DNA from: NORP309 sp964352735
GTDB lineage: Bacteria; Pseudomonadota; Gammaproteobacteria; Xanthomonadales; Marinicellaceae
Assembly (NCBI GenBank): GCA_964352735.1
Contig: CAYGTC010000019.1
Location: forward strand, 4,941-68,940
Direction of reading: 5' to 3'
Length of the DNA stretch: 64,000 nt
Part shown: in pieces, positions 39,350-49,361 of the stretch
Numbering within the stretch: the first letter of the stretch is position 1
Layout of the letters: every line of letters begins with the position of its first letter
The notes under the pieces: generated by a model
Told to the model about the DNA's origin: nothing
The model's database searches: none
The model's input: only the letters and a program-made list of their open reading frames with translations
Made by a program: the position numbers and the translations under genes

Positions 39350-40888
39350 ATGCAAAAAAAAAATGGAACCGTTCTACTGTGTATTTTAGATGGAGTAGGC
39401 ATTGGCCCTAACGACCAAAGCAATGCATTATTCATGGCAAAAACGCCCACATTAGATCATTTATTTTCACACCACCCTCACTCTCAACTCAGATCTGACG
39501 GTGAATATGTTGGTGTTCCCAAAGGACAAATGGGCAATTCTGAAATCGGGCACATCACAATTGGTACAGGACGTATTGTACAACAATCATTGGTAAAAAT
39601 TTCATCAGAACTTGAAAACAAGAATTTTGAAAAAAACAATAATTACCACAGTTTTTTAAATGAATCGCAAAGCAGTCGTGCCATACACGTGCTAGGCCTC
39701 GTCTCAGATGGAGGGATTCACAGCCACATAGATCACACCATTGCAATATGCAAATCATTGAACACACTCAAAAAACCCATTTTTGTTCATGTCATTACTG
39801 ATGGTCGAGATACTGATGTTAACGCAGCCATTGAACAAGTAAAAGAGTTTGAAAACCACATTAAAGATTTAAACAATGTTGAGATTGCATCAGTTGTAGG
39901 CAGGTATTATGCCATGGACCGCGATAACCGATGGGAAAGGATTGAAGCCGCATGGAAGTTATTTACACTAGGACAAGGCTTATCTTATGATACTGCTGCT
40001 GAGGCAATTCAATCAGCTTATGATTCTGGCTTATCTGATGAACACATCAAGCCAAGTTTTATCAAATCTGATAAAGGCCTAGATGGCACCATTCAAAATC
40101 AGGATGCTTTGTTTTTATTCAATTTCAGGGGAGATAGAATGCGTCAATTAACTCGGTGTTTTCTTAATATGCCAGGTACTGATTTTAACTATACACCGCT
40201 TCGCTTGAGTTCAATAGCTGCAATGACACAATACGATGTTGAATTTAAAGACCAATGCCACACCATTTACCCTCCAGAATCCTGTAAAAACAGTTTGGGA
40301 GAAGTCATTTCTCAAGCTGGGTTAAGACAATTAAGAATTGCAGAAACTGAAAAATATGCACATGTGACATTTTTCTTCAATAATGGGCGTGAACAACCAT
40401 TTAATCAAGAAGACAGAATACTTATTCCCTCACCACGCGATGTCAAAACATATGATGAAAAACCACAAATGTCATTACCAGAGCTCACCACACAATTAAC
40501 GACAATCATTGCATCTCAACAATATGATTTTATCGCTTTAAATATTGCTAATGCTGATATGGTTGGACACACCGGTGATTTTTCAGCAGCCATCAAAGCA
40601 GTCGAATACATTGACAAGGCATTAAAAGAAATCACAACCAGCATAAAAGATACAAATGGAGAAATGTTAATCATTGCCGACCATGGCAATATCGAACAAA
40701 TGACGATTAACAACAAACCATCTACCACTCACAGTACAAATCCTGTGCCTTGCATTTATTACGGTCACAGAAAAGCCTCTGATTTAAGTAACGGAGGTCT
40801 TGCAGATGTTGGTCCAACGATATTGCATATGCTGGATTTAGATGTACCCAATGAAATGAGCGGTATTGTACTAATTAATGAATCATAG
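39350..40888 (+). CDS. gpmI: 2,3-bisphosphoglycerate-independent phosphoglycerate mutase
   Basis: 512 residues, the normal length. An alkaline-phosphatase-like metal site is visible: LCILDGVGIG (Asp), GNSEIGHITIGTGR with the catalytic Ser, NIANADMVGHTGDF, and IIADHGNIEQM plus TTHSTNPVP. The insert domain has VHVITDGRDTD and GRYYAMDRDNRWER. It interconverts 3- and 2-phosphoglycerate using two Mn ions. It is monocistronic with its own terminator at 40919-40948. Confidence 0.97.
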   Translation: MQKKNGTVLLCILDGVGIGPNDQSNALFMAKTPTLDHLFSHHPHSQLRSDGEYVGVPKGQMGNSEIGHITIGTGRIVQQSLVKISSELENKNFEKNNNYHSFLNESQSSRAIHVLGLVSDGGIHSHIDHTIAICKSLNTLKKPIFVHVITDGRDTDVNAAIEQVKEFENHIKDLNNVEIASVVGRYYAMDRDNRWERIEAAWKLFTLGQGLSYDTAAEAIQSAYDSGLSDEHIKPSFIKSDKGLDGTIQNQDALFLFNFRGDRMRQLTRCFLNMPGTDFNYTPLRLSSIAAMTQYDVEFKDQCHTIYPPESCKNSLGEVISQAGLRQLRIAETEKYAHVTFFFNNGREQPFNQEDRILIPSPRDVKTYDEKPQMSLPELTTQLTTIIASQQYDFIALNIANADMVGHTGDFSAAIKAVEYIDKALKEITTSIKDTNGEMLIIADHGNIEQMTINNKPSTTHSTNPVPCIYYGHRKASDLSNGGLADVGPTILHMLDLDVPNEMSGIVLINES

Positions 40889-40918
40889 GCATGAATAACT
40901 GATTATTTTGATGGACAT

Positions 40919-40948
40919 AAAAAAACCTTGCCAAGACAAGGTTTTTTT
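40919..40948 (+). terminator. Rho-independent terminator after gpmI
   Basis: AAAAACCTTG (40921-40930) pairs with CAAGGTTTTT (40937-40946), loop CCAAGA, with a T run to 40948 and an A run on the other side. It can serve both gpmI and the convergent gene ending at 40970. Confidence 0.9.
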
Positions 40949-40969
40949 ATTCATTTTAAATATCTAAAT

Positions 40970-42094
40970 TTACTCAAAACTACCATGACTGATGTAATCT
41001 ACAACACCCCAGTCACCGACTGGATAATAAACAGGTCCGCCAAATTTACATTCTAAACCCATATTTGCAATATCAGTAACTGCTGTTCTGTACCAGAACA
41101 CCACATCTTCATTGGCTATCGATTCGCCATTGACCAATGCATTTTCATTAACTGAACAGTCTCCAAGATTATTTGACCCAGGAGTATCCGAGTACTCTGG
41201 CAAACTGCCAATTTGCCTGTATTTTGTCGCCATTACATCGGCTTCATGATGACCATCACCTGAAGGGTCAGTACCAACAAAGTAATCTTCTCTGGTAGCC
41301 TCTACTCGATAACCTCTATTAGTGACTGTGTCTCTAATGGTCCACGTATTGTTTGAACCTGAATCTCTAAACCCAATAAATTCAGTGCTCATGGCTGAAT
41401 CGTTTGCCAGAACTTCATCATTTTCAGGACCGTCTATGTCAAAATTGGTGCGCCAATAAGCATGATGCCAATGAGTAATATTAAAGTTTGTGCCATCACT
41501 GTTTCCAAAACCAAATCTGGGCTGTATTCGACCGTCTAAATAAAATGAAAAACGGGAGGAGTATTTATACCAAGCCGCTGAATGATTGGCTGTTAACAAT
41601 AAATGATCCTGATACTTTTCTACTTGAACACCTTGGAAACAATCGCCAGAATTACCAACATTACCTGAACCACCTGGACTTACATTTCGAAATGGACAAG
41701 TATCCACTATTTCAGTTTCACTTACTGAGGCATCACATGTAGTGATTGCAGGTCTTTGTGGGTTCTCTACTTTATCTGCTCTTAAGAAGCTAGAATTAAC
41801 ATTTTTCCAATCCCTGTAGCACAGGCCAGATTGATAAGTTGCGAAAAGTAAAGGCACATGTGATCTTTCCATCACTAAATGACCATTATAATAGGCATCT
41901 CTGATCTCCAAACTTGAACCTTGCGCAGCAGAACTATTATTCGGAGCAAGATAACACAATTCCCAAACTGGATTAACAGTTGGCCAACTGACCTTAACTT
42001 CTCCTGGACCATTACATGTTGGGCTTCCACCACCAGCACCAGCAAACGCTTGACCACTCAGCATAAGCACGACACTTAATATTTTATATTTCAT
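40970..42094 (-). CDS. Secreted copper-amine-oxidase-like protein lacking the TPQ motif
   Basis: 374 residues with an N-terminal signal peptide (cut near AFA, residue 18) and many cysteines. The layout follows the catalytic domain of copper amine oxidases: WELCYLA...LEIRDAYYNGHLVMERSHVP; FSFYLDGRI; a His-x-His pair in HWHHAYW (208-211) followed by RTNFDIDG; and late EDVVFWYRTAVTD. Active enzymes have an Asn-Tyr-Asp/Glu motif whose Tyr becomes topaquinone. Here the aligned stretch is TANHSAAW (168-175), so no cofactor Tyr is evident and the protein is about half the usual size. It could be a copper-binding or structural derivative. A good ribosome site GAGGAAATT precedes ATG. Confidence 0.7.
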   Translation of the reverse strand: MKYKILSVVLMLSGQAFAGAGGGSPTCNGPGEVKVSWPTVNPVWELCYLAPNNSSAAQGSSLEIRDAYYNGHLVMERSHVPLLFATYQSGLCYRDWKNVNSSFLRADKVENPQRPAITTCDASVSETEIVDTCPFRNVSPGGSGNVGNSGDCFQGVQVEKYQDHLLLTANHSAAWYKYSSRFSFYLDGRIQPRFGFGNSDGTNFNITHWHHAYWRTNFDIDGPENDEVLANDSAMSTEFIGFRDSGSNNTWTIRDTVTNRGYRVEATREDYFVGTDPSGDGHHEADVMATKYRQIGSLPEYSDTPGSNNLGDCSVNENALVNGESIANEDVVFWYRTAVTDIANMGLECKFGGPVYYPVGDWGVVDYISHGSFE

Positions 42095-42142
42095 AATTTC
42101 CTCTCTATTAACGTAAACGACTTCTTAAATTTAACTCTTATT

Positions 42143-42736
42143 TCATTTCTTATGGGTATTTTTGATATTACGACCAGCATTAAAATCTGGATAAATGACA
42201 CTAGAATCAGTAAGCCTAACAACTGAGTGTGCCAAAATATATATCTTAGGTGTTGATGCGAAAACATGTACACATCTGTTGCCAGGTTTGCATTTACTAC
42301 TGTCGATAAAATTAAAACCACCATGTATGGTGATCTTCTCATCAGATTCAGCAAACTGTGACTTAACCAAATCATTTTTTTTGAATAAATCAAAAGCGAT
42401 CAACAACTCTTCTTGAGACACAATACCATCAATATTCTCATTCCACACTTCATCTATCAGCTCATCTTTATCATTATAAACAAAGTTAAAACCTTGCTTT
42501 TTATGATAATTATAACCTTGTTCAAACTTACGATAAGCTCGACCTTTATCGGTTTTAACGCGGTCAGTCCAACGATTCGTTGTCACTTGTTTGATTTTTC
42601 CTTTATCATCATAGCTGATTTCTAAAGCTTTTTGTGGTAAGTCAACATCATACACAGTGTTAAATACAGATTCACTATAACACTGAGAACTGATCAATAA
42701 AAATGGTATTAGTAAAAGATTTTTCATATTTATCAT
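42143..42736 (-). CDS. Uncharacterised secreted protein
   Basis: 197 residues with an N-terminal signal peptide (hydrophobic LLLIPFLLISSQCYS). The mature part is polar, with a stretch ENIDGIVSQEEL that resembles an EF-hand-like acidic loop, though it is not a full match. Two cysteines (KCKPGNRC) may form a disulphide. It sits between the pentahaem cytochrome (2-bp spacer) and the amine-oxidase-like gene, so the three probably form one transcript. The function is unknown. The start could be the first or the fourth codon (second Met). Confidence 0.78.
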   Translation of the reverse strand: MINMKNLLLIPFLLISSQCYSESVFNTVYDVDLPQKALEISYDDKGKIKQVTTNRWTDRVKTDKGRAYRKFEQGYNYHKKQGFNFVYNDKDELIDEVWNENIDGIVSQEELLIAFDLFKKNDLVKSQFAESDEKITIHGGFNFIDSSKCKPGNRCVHVFASTPKIYILAHSVVRLTDSSVIYPDFNAGRNIKNTHKK

Positions 42737-42737
42737 T

Positions 42738-44615
42738 TTATGGTGTGATTTTTATGGCAGAGAACGTCATGTCAACCGGAGCCGATTTACCATTATCTTC
42801 CCATAATTGTTTCATGTATGCGCCTCTTGATTGATCAGCTGGACCCACAGTTAAACTTCGGTCACATAAAGCATTTTCAGAGGCTGTGGTGCTTTCGCTC
42901 TCTAAAAATTCAATATAGTCCTTGCTAGAAGTTTGGTATTTTAGCGTAGCTGTAACAGATAAAGGCATTACTGCAGTGTCAGGAATACTGAAAGCATAGT
43001 TAGTTTCATCATAATTCACGACCGCTGATGGATTATTTGGATCTACGGGATATATTATCCCAACTGATTTCATTTCAATATTTGTAGCACCTCTGAATCC
43101 TAAAGGAGGGATTCTATTGTCTTTTGCAACACAATTATTCTGAACAAAGTGAAATTGTTTTATTCCGTTTGATTCAGTAACACATTGACCTAACTTATCA
43201 TCCCATATACCTTGATTTGATTCATAAACTTTTAACGCAGGATCTTCAGAAAGCACAGCTGTAGTTAAATCATATCCACCACTTTCATATATGATCGTAT
43301 CACTATTATCTCTTACAACCAAATTAATCCACATTCTTCTGCCTTCAAGGTATCCTGTTGGTAATTTATGGCCTGTTAAGTTTGTCACTTTCACTTTCAC
43401 TTCTGCATCAGTCGCTGTTGCTGAAACCAAGCTTGTTTCTATCAATGCACTTTTATTTTGCAACATATCAAGGGCGTAACTTATGGTTCTATCATAAGCT
43501 GCATTTCTATCAATGAGCTGACCTTCACTTAAGGCATCTCCATAAATCGTCTTCAATACAGCGGGCATCCAACTATTACCACCTGCAAATTCATGTGTTT
43601 TCATATCGCCTGTGCGACTACCTGGTGTAGTTTGTATACATGCCCTAGCAGCCGGATCAAAAGATTCTGGCATATGACAATCTTGACAACTTTCACTTTT
43701 TGTTACCAATGGGAATTCAGTAATAACATCACCACCAAAACCATCAGCATATATTACATCTGCAAAATCACTGTTTAACCATTCTGAGTAAGTTCTCTCA
43801 ATTGGCATAGGTATATTAGTTTGAACGCCACCATCCCATAGGAGCTCAGCAGGACTAATAACCCCGTCAGTCAACACATCAGGTGTCGTAACATTATGAC
43901 AACTACCACAAAATTCACTACTTTGTATAAATGTTGAAAATTCCCAAGCATGAAAATCTTGTAAAGGAGGATTGTATGGACCTTTGCGGCAGGGCCCAAA
44001 ATTATTGTTTCCATCTGGGTTATTGCAAGATTCATCATCTAGCCATACATCTGAATTTTGAATAATTTGAGCTTCACCATTTGGTCCATTTTGATCAACT
44101 CTGTGACAAAAATGACAATTAACGCCTTGATAGTCATTATTTTCATTGTCAAATGATGTCAATGAACCACTCAGTTTACAACCATTAGCATAATCGAGGT
44201 TTCCAGCACCATTTTTTGTATGGCCTTTATAAAAACCAACAGGAGAATGACATCGAATACAATAGTCTCCTACTCCAGGTACATCTTGATTGGCAATGTC
44301 AACTGCTGCCCAAAACAATGGATCTCTACCTGAGTTGGCCATCATTGAACCAGACCAAGTCATAGAAGGTGTAAATTTTTGATCATCAGTAGTAAAACCA
44401 GCGTGACAATCATTACAATTATCGGCTGATGCCATACTAAAGCTGATACCTGGTTGAGTACCGTGAGGAGTAAAATCCGAAACAGACGGACCATTAATTT
44501 CGTTTAAAAGATTGAAAGGAGGAGCTTTCACCAGCTTAGCTTGAATTCCTGTAGACACGAGAGTAGACAGGAATATGCTAACAATCACCACCCTAATTGT
44601 TATGCGTATTCTCAT
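42738..44615 (-). CDS. Secreted pentahaem c-type cytochrome
   Basis: 625 residues with a signal peptide (1-26). Five CxxCH haem sites lie at residues 67-71, 119-123, 167-171, 236-240 and 310-314, all in the first half; extra His residues could be distal ligands. The second half (about 380-610) is beta-rich with VKVKVTNLTGHKLPTGYLEGRRMW, a motif common behind multihaem domains of cytochrome c554-like proteins. It should act as a periplasmic or extracellular electron carrier. The next two genes encode secreted proteins, one related to copper oxidases, so a shared redox task is plausible but unproven. It is divergent from prfC. Confidence 0.88.
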   Translation of the reverse strand: MRIRITIRVVIVSIFLSTLVSTGIQAKLVKAPPFNLLNEINGPSVSDFTPHGTQPGISFSMASADNCNDCHAGFTTDDQKFTPSMTWSGSMMANSGRDPLFWAAVDIANQDVPGVGDYCIRCHSPVGFYKGHTKNGAGNLDYANGCKLSGSLTSFDNENNDYQGVNCHFCHRVDQNGPNGEAQIIQNSDVWLDDESCNNPDGNNNFGPCRKGPYNPPLQDFHAWEFSTFIQSSEFCGSCHNVTTPDVLTDGVISPAELLWDGGVQTNIPMPIERTYSEWLNSDFADVIYADGFGGDVITEFPLVTKSESCQDCHMPESFDPAARACIQTTPGSRTGDMKTHEFAGGNSWMPAVLKTIYGDALSEGQLIDRNAAYDRTISYALDMLQNKSALIETSLVSATATDAEVKVKVTNLTGHKLPTGYLEGRRMWINLVVRDNSDTIIYESGGYDLTTAVLSEDPALKVYESNQGIWDDKLGQCVTESNGIKQFHFVQNNCVAKDNRIPPLGFRGATNIEMKSVGIIYPVDPNNPSAVVNYDETNYAFSIPDTAVMPLSVTATLKYQTSSKDYIEFLESESTTASENALCDRSLTVGPADQSRGAYMKQLWEDNGKSAPVDMTFSAIKITP

Positions 44616-44738
44616 TTTTGTACTATATTTAAAACAACTAATATAACAAACTCTGATGAATAATTCAAACCGAGATTAGCATAAACATTGAAATCATGAT
44701 AAAGTACGCCGTCTTTAACAAGCTTACATTAACTTTCG

Positions 44739-46310
44739 ATGAGCGAGATGCAAAAAAGGCGTACATTTGCCATAATTTCACACCCAGATGCCGGTAAAAC
44801 AACCATTACAGAGAAAATACTCCTCTTTGGAGGAGCCATTAATGTAGCGGGTGCCGTAAAATCCAATAAAACGGCCAAAGGTGCAACATCAGACTGGATG
44901 GAAATGGAAAAAGAAAGAGGCATCTCCGTGACCTCTTCAATCATGCAGTTTCCATACAAAGGTTGTACCATCAATTTATTAGACACCCCGGGTCATGCTG
45001 ACTTTTCTGAAGATACATACCGAACATTAACCGCAGTAGACTCAGCATTAATGGTTATCGACTGCGCAAAAGGCGTAGAAGAAAGAACCATCAAGCTGAT
45101 GGAAGTATGCCGCCTACGAACTACCCCAATTTTCACATTCATCAATAAACTTGATCGCGAAGGCAGAGACCCTATTGATTTAATGGATGAAGTAGAAGAT
45201 ATTTTAAAAATTAATTGTGCCCCAGTCACTTGGCCTATTGGAATGGGCAAAAGATTGAGGGGCGTTTATCATTTTATTGATGACACAATCTTACTATACG
45301 AATCTGGTAAAAATTATGAAACCCAAAAAGCTGAAATCATTAAGGGCATAGATAACCCTGCATTCGATGAAGCCTTGGGAGACACTGCAGAAGATTTTAG
45401 AGAAGAAATTGAGCTGGTCAAAGGGGCAAGTCACCAGTTCGATAAAGAAGCTTATCTAAAAGGCCAATTAACACCTGTTTTTTTTGGCTCTGCCATCAAT
45501 AATTTTGGTGTAGAACCATTATTAGACGCATTTTCTGAACACGCTCCAGCCCCTCAAGCAAGAGCAACAGAAACCAGGATAGTTGAACCTTCTGAAGAAA
45601 AGTTTACTGGTTTTGTTTTTAAAATTCAAGCCAACATGGATCCAAAACACAGAGACAGAATTGCTTTTATGCGTATTTGTTCAGGAATATTTTCTCAAGG
45701 AATGAAGCTAAAACAAGTAAGAACACAAAAAGACATCAAGATTCCTAATGCCCTGACATTTTTAGCAGAACAAAGAGAACACCTCAGCCACGCTTATACA
45801 GGCGACATCATCGGCATTCACAATCATGGAACCATCAGTATTGGTGATACCTTCTCTACAGGAGAGGATTTAAAGTTCATGGGTATACCAAGTTTTGCTC
45901 CCGAGTTATTCAGAAGAGCACGTTTAAAAGATCCCTTGAAATTAAAAGCACTACAAAAAGGTTTAGCCCAACTCTCTGAAGAAGGCGCGACACAGTTCTT
46001 TAAACCATTAATGACTAATGATTTGATTCTTGGCGCTATCGGCGTGCTACAGTTTGAAGTGGTCGCTTATCGATTATTAAGAGAGTACAATGTTGAGGCA
46101 AGCTTTGAGAATGTCAGTGTTGCAACCGCCAGATGGATCAGCGCAGAGGATGAAAAAGAACTGGCCCAATTTAAAAACAAATCACAACAAAATTTGTCAT
46201 ATGACGCACATGGAAATTTGGTCTATATTGCCCCAACTTATGTAAACCTTCAACTAACACAAGAACGATTTCCTAAAATAACCTTTCTTAAAACAACCGA
46301 AGGGCTTTAA
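44739..46310 (+). CDS. prfC: Peptide chain release factor 3
   Basis: 523 residues, typical of RF3. The GTPase signatures are intact: HPDAGKTT (G1), GISVTSS (G2 region), DTPGHADFSEDTYRTL (G3) and NKLDREGRD (G4). The ending GVLQFEVVAYRLLREYNVE fits RF3 rather than EF-G. RF3 uses GTP to remove RF1/RF2 from the ribosome after termination. It is monocistronic, with the divergent cytochrome gene upstream. Confidence 0.97.
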   Translation: MSEMQKRRTFAIISHPDAGKTTITEKILLFGGAINVAGAVKSNKTAKGATSDWMEMEKERGISVTSSIMQFPYKGCTINLLDTPGHADFSEDTYRTLTAVDSALMVIDCAKGVEERTIKLMEVCRLRTTPIFTFINKLDREGRDPIDLMDEVEDILKINCAPVTWPIGMGKRLRGVYHFIDDTILLYESGKNYETQKAEIIKGIDNPAFDEALGDTAEDFREEIELVKGASHQFDKEAYLKGQLTPVFFGSAINNFGVEPLLDAFSEHAPAPQARATETRIVEPSEEKFTGFVFKIQANMDPKHRDRIAFMRICSGIFSQGMKLKQVRTQKDIKIPNALTFLAEQREHLSHAYTGDIIGIHNHGTISIGDTFSTGEDLKFMGIPSFAPELFRRARLKDPLKLKALQKGLAQLSEEGATQFFKPLMTNDLILGAIGVLQFEVVAYRLLREYNVEASFENVSVATARWISAEDEKELAQFKNKSQQNLSYDAHGNLVYIAPTYVNLQLTQERFPKITFLKTTEGL

Positions 46311-46398
46311 ATTATTTAAAATGTTCTTCTACTGTAAATCTCCAAGCAAATGTGTTTTGAGAAGAGCTATCACAATATAAGATGAGTTTTAAAATTAA

Positions 46399-46716
46399 TT
46401 AAGACTCATTTTCCTTTTCAATTGAAGCCATAACCCTTTCCTTAAGGTCTTTTCCAGGTTTAAAATGAGGGGCATATTTCACACCCAACGCTACAGACTC
46501 GCCTGTTTTTGGGTTTCTTCCCATTCGAGGGTTTCTCTCTCGCAATGTAAAACTTCCAAACCCACGTATCTCAATACGCTCTCCTTCAGCAATTGAAGAG
46601 CTCAACTTATTGATCAACTCTTTAACAGACAATGAAATATCTGACTTTAGCAGGCCCGAGTCAGCAAGTTTTACACACAAGATATTAATCAGTTCAGATC
46701 TAGTTACACTTTTCAT
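46399..46716 (-). CDS. ihfB: Integration host factor beta subunit
   Basis: 105 residues. It starts MKSVTRSELINIL and contains IEIRGFGSFTLRERNPRMGRNPKTGE, the DNA-binding arm with its intercalating Pro. Position after rpsA identifies it as the beta subunit, partner of IhfA (24801-25100). A terminator-like hairpin lies between rpsA and this gene, so ihfB may be partly uncoupled from rpsA. Confidence 0.95.
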   Translation of the reverse strand: MKSVTRSELINILCVKLADSGLLKSDISLSVKELINKLSSSIAEGERIEIRGFGSFTLRERNPRMGRNPKTGESVALGVKYAPHFKPGKDLKERVMASIEKENES

Positions 46717-46740
46717 CTTTATTATTATAATAAAATATTA

Positions 46741-46784
46741 AAAAAATAAAAGCACCTAACCAAAATTAGATGCTTTTATTTTTT
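46741..46784 (-). terminator. Bidirectional-type hairpin between rpsA and ihfB
   Basis: AAAAAATAAAAGCA (46741-46754) is exactly complementary to TGCTTTTATTTTTT (46771-46784), extended inward by four more pairs. Its U-rich 3' arm would end rpsA transcripts before ihfB. Confidence 0.8.
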
Positions 46785-46848
46785 TTAAATTCAATGGCTT
46801 GAAAACCATTTCGAAAATTAGTGATCAAAATCACCTTATTTTCGAAAT

Positions 46849-48513
46849 TTATTTGTCCATTTTTTCTTTTAACAAGTCACCAAAACTGGTAGTTCCAGTA
46901 CTTGCATCTTTGTAATCCTTAAGGACTTTGTTCATCTCATCAAATTCTTTGGCTTTAATTGATAGCGTCAACATTTTACTTCTTCTATCCATACCTACAA
47001 ATTTAGCTTCAACTTCATCTCCAACATTCAAGACTTCAGAAACATCATTTGTGCGTTCTTTAGCAACATCAACTGCTTTAACTTGGCCAACTACACCATC
47101 ACCCAATTCAATAATGGCAAATTTTTCAGAAACTTCTTTAATGATACCTTTGACAATACTGCCTTTAGGATGTGTAGCCACATATGAACCAAACGGATCT
47201 TGTTCAAGCTGTTTAATACCTAAAGAAATACGCTCACGCTCAGAATCTACAACCAACAACATTGCTTCAACTGTATCACCTTTTTTGTAGTTGCGGATCG
47301 CAACATCATCTGCTTCCATCCATGAAATATCAGACAAGTGAACCAAACCATCAATACCACCATCTAGGCCTATAAAGATACCGAAATCAGTGATTGATTT
47401 GATTTTACCTGAAACAATATCACCTTTTTCGTGATTACTGGCAAATGCATCCCAAGGGTTAGGCTTACATTGCTTCATACCCAATGAAATTCTGCGCTTA
47501 TCTTCTTCAATGTCAAGAATCGCCACTTCAACTTCGTCACCTGGTTGAACAACTTTTGCAGGATTGATGTTTTTGTTTGTCCAATCAATTTCAGAAACAT
47601 GCACCAAACCTTCAATGCCTTCTTCAATTTCAACAAAGCAACCATAGTCAGTAATATTGGTAACACGACCAAAAATACGTGAACCAACTGGTTGTCTGCG
47701 CGCAATATCTTTCCATGGATCTTCACCCAATTGCTTAAGACCAAGTGAAACTCTAGATTTCTCTTTGTCGAACTTCAATACACGTACTTCTAACTCTTGG
47801 CCAATTTCAACCACTTCTGATGGGTGATTAAAACGCTTCCATGACATATCTGTAATATGAAGTAGACCATCAATACCACCTAAATCTAAGAAAGCACCAT
47901 AATCTGTCAAGTTTTTAACGATACCTTTAATGATAGCGCCATCAACCAAAGTTTCCAGTAATTTTTCTCTGTCTTCAGAGAAGTCAGACTCAACAACCGC
48001 ACGACGTGATACAACAACATTGTTGCGTCTTTTATCTAATTTGATTACTTTAAACTCTAGATCCTTACCTTCCAAATAACCTGGATCTCTGACTGGACGA
48101 ACATCTACCAATGAACCTGGCAAGAATGCTCTAACACTGTTCATATCAACAGTAAATCCACCACGTACTTTTCCAGTAATTTTACCCATGACAATTTCTT
48201 CATTATCATGTGCCACTTGCAACTGCTCCCAAACCAACATACGTTGTGCTTTTTCACGAGAAAGGATAGTTTGACCATAACCATTTTCGTATTTTTCAAG
48301 GGCAACATCAATCTCATCACCAATTTCTAGCACCACTTCTCCTGATTCATTTTTAAATTCATCAAGTGAAATAACGCCTTCTGATTTCAACCCTGCATCA
48401 ACGATTGCGAAGCCATTTTCGATGTCTACAACAACACCTTTAATGATGGTACCAGGGATAAGTTTCTTAGCTGACAAGTCTAGTTCAAGTAGCTGCTCAA
48501 AATTTTCGCTCAT
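46849..48513 (-). CDS. rpsA: 30S ribosomal protein S1
   Basis: 554 residues with six S1 RNA-binding repeats, seen as recurring GxVxxITDYGCFVEI / GLVHxSDISW / ISLGxKQ units. S1 binds mRNA leaders and helps place them on the 30S subunit. The length matches E. coli (557). It follows cmk by 143 bp on the same strand, the standard gammaproteobacterial order. In E. coli S1 represses its own translation through its leader; the weak ribosome site here would fit that. Confidence 0.98.
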   Translation of the reverse strand: MSENFEQLLELDLSAKKLIPGTIIKGVVVDIENGFAIVDAGLKSEGVISLDEFKNESGEVVLEIGDEIDVALEKYENGYGQTILSREKAQRMLVWEQLQVAHDNEEIVMGKITGKVRGGFTVDMNSVRAFLPGSLVDVRPVRDPGYLEGKDLEFKVIKLDKRRNNVVVSRRAVVESDFSEDREKLLETLVDGAIIKGIVKNLTDYGAFLDLGGIDGLLHITDMSWKRFNHPSEVVEIGQELEVRVLKFDKEKSRVSLGLKQLGEDPWKDIARRQPVGSRIFGRVTNITDYGCFVEIEEGIEGLVHVSEIDWTNKNINPAKVVQPGDEVEVAILDIEEDKRRISLGMKQCKPNPWDAFASNHEKGDIVSGKIKSITDFGIFIGLDGGIDGLVHLSDISWMEADDVAIRNYKKGDTVEAMLLVVDSERERISLGIKQLEQDPFGSYVATHPKGSIVKGIIKEVSEKFAIIELGDGVVGQVKAVDVAKERTNDVSEVLNVGDEVEAKFVGMDRRSKMLTLSIKAKEFDEMNKVLKDYKDASTGTTSFGDLLKEKMDK

Positions 48514-48656
48514 AAAAAATTGCTCAATAAGTAAAAAGGATTTTACTTATATAATGTTTCTGTATTGATACTTGCTTCAATACTCGTTCAAAAAAATCAT
48601 TCGATCCGTAATATTCAATGGACCCAATAATCACCTATTATTAAATGTTTAAATTT

Positions 48657-49361
48657 CTAGCGCTCAGATACTGGTTTTAAACCAGATTTTTCAATAATAC
48701 CGATACAACATTGAAATACTTCATCAATGCTTAACTCACTGGTATCAACAACGATAGCATCTTCTGCCGGTATCAGTGGAGACACTTTTCTAGTACTGTC
48801 CCTACAATCTCTGGCGCCGATCTCTTTTTCAAGAGCGCGGATATTAGCACTAACACCTTTTTTTTTCAACTGTTTACAACGTCTTTTCGCCCTTTCTTGT
48901 GTTGAAGCGGTCAAATAGAACTTAATTTGGGCATCTAAAAACACCACAGTTCCCATATCTCTGCCATCTGCAACCAAACCTGGCGCCTTTCTAAAATCTT
49001 TTTGACGTTGTAATAAAGCGGCTCTTACTTCTGGAATTACTGCGATAATAGAAGCTATGTTACCACATACTTCTGCTCTCAATTCTTGATTAACGCACTC
49101 TTGATCCAAATATACCAATGTTGGTTCACCAATGACAGATACAAAACTCAATTCCAAATCAAGGGCCAGTTGAATCAATTTATCAATATCTGAAACATCA
49201 ACATCTGTTTTTAAGACTTTTAAGGCCAATGCCCGATAAATGGCACCGCTGTCTAAAAGATTCCAACCCAAGTGGTGCGCCAGTAAGGATGCAGTGGTAC
49301 CTTTACCTACTCCAGAAGGCCCATCCACCGTGATGACTGGATTTACTTTATCGTTCATCAT
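48657..49361 (-). CDS. cmk: Cytidylate kinase
   Basis: 234 residues with the P-loop GPSGVGKGTTAS near the N-terminus, DGRDMGTVVFLDA and RDCRDSTRKVSPL, all typical of CMP/dCMP kinase. It phosphorylates CMP and dCMP with ATP. The first ATG at 49361 overlaps the aroA stop (ATGA); a second ATG is the next codon. It lies in the aroA-cmk-rpsA block. Confidence 0.97.
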   Translation of the reverse strand: MMNDKVNPVITVDGPSGVGKGTTASLLAHHLGWNLLDSGAIYRALALKVLKTDVDVSDIDKLIQLALDLELSFVSVIGEPTLVYLDQECVNQELRAEVCGNIASIIAVIPEVRAALLQRQKDFRKAPGLVADGRDMGTVVFLDAQIKFYLTASTQERAKRRCKQLKKKGVSANIRALEKEIGARDCRDSTRKVSPLIPAEDAIVVDTSELSIDEVFQCCIGIIEKSGLKPVSER

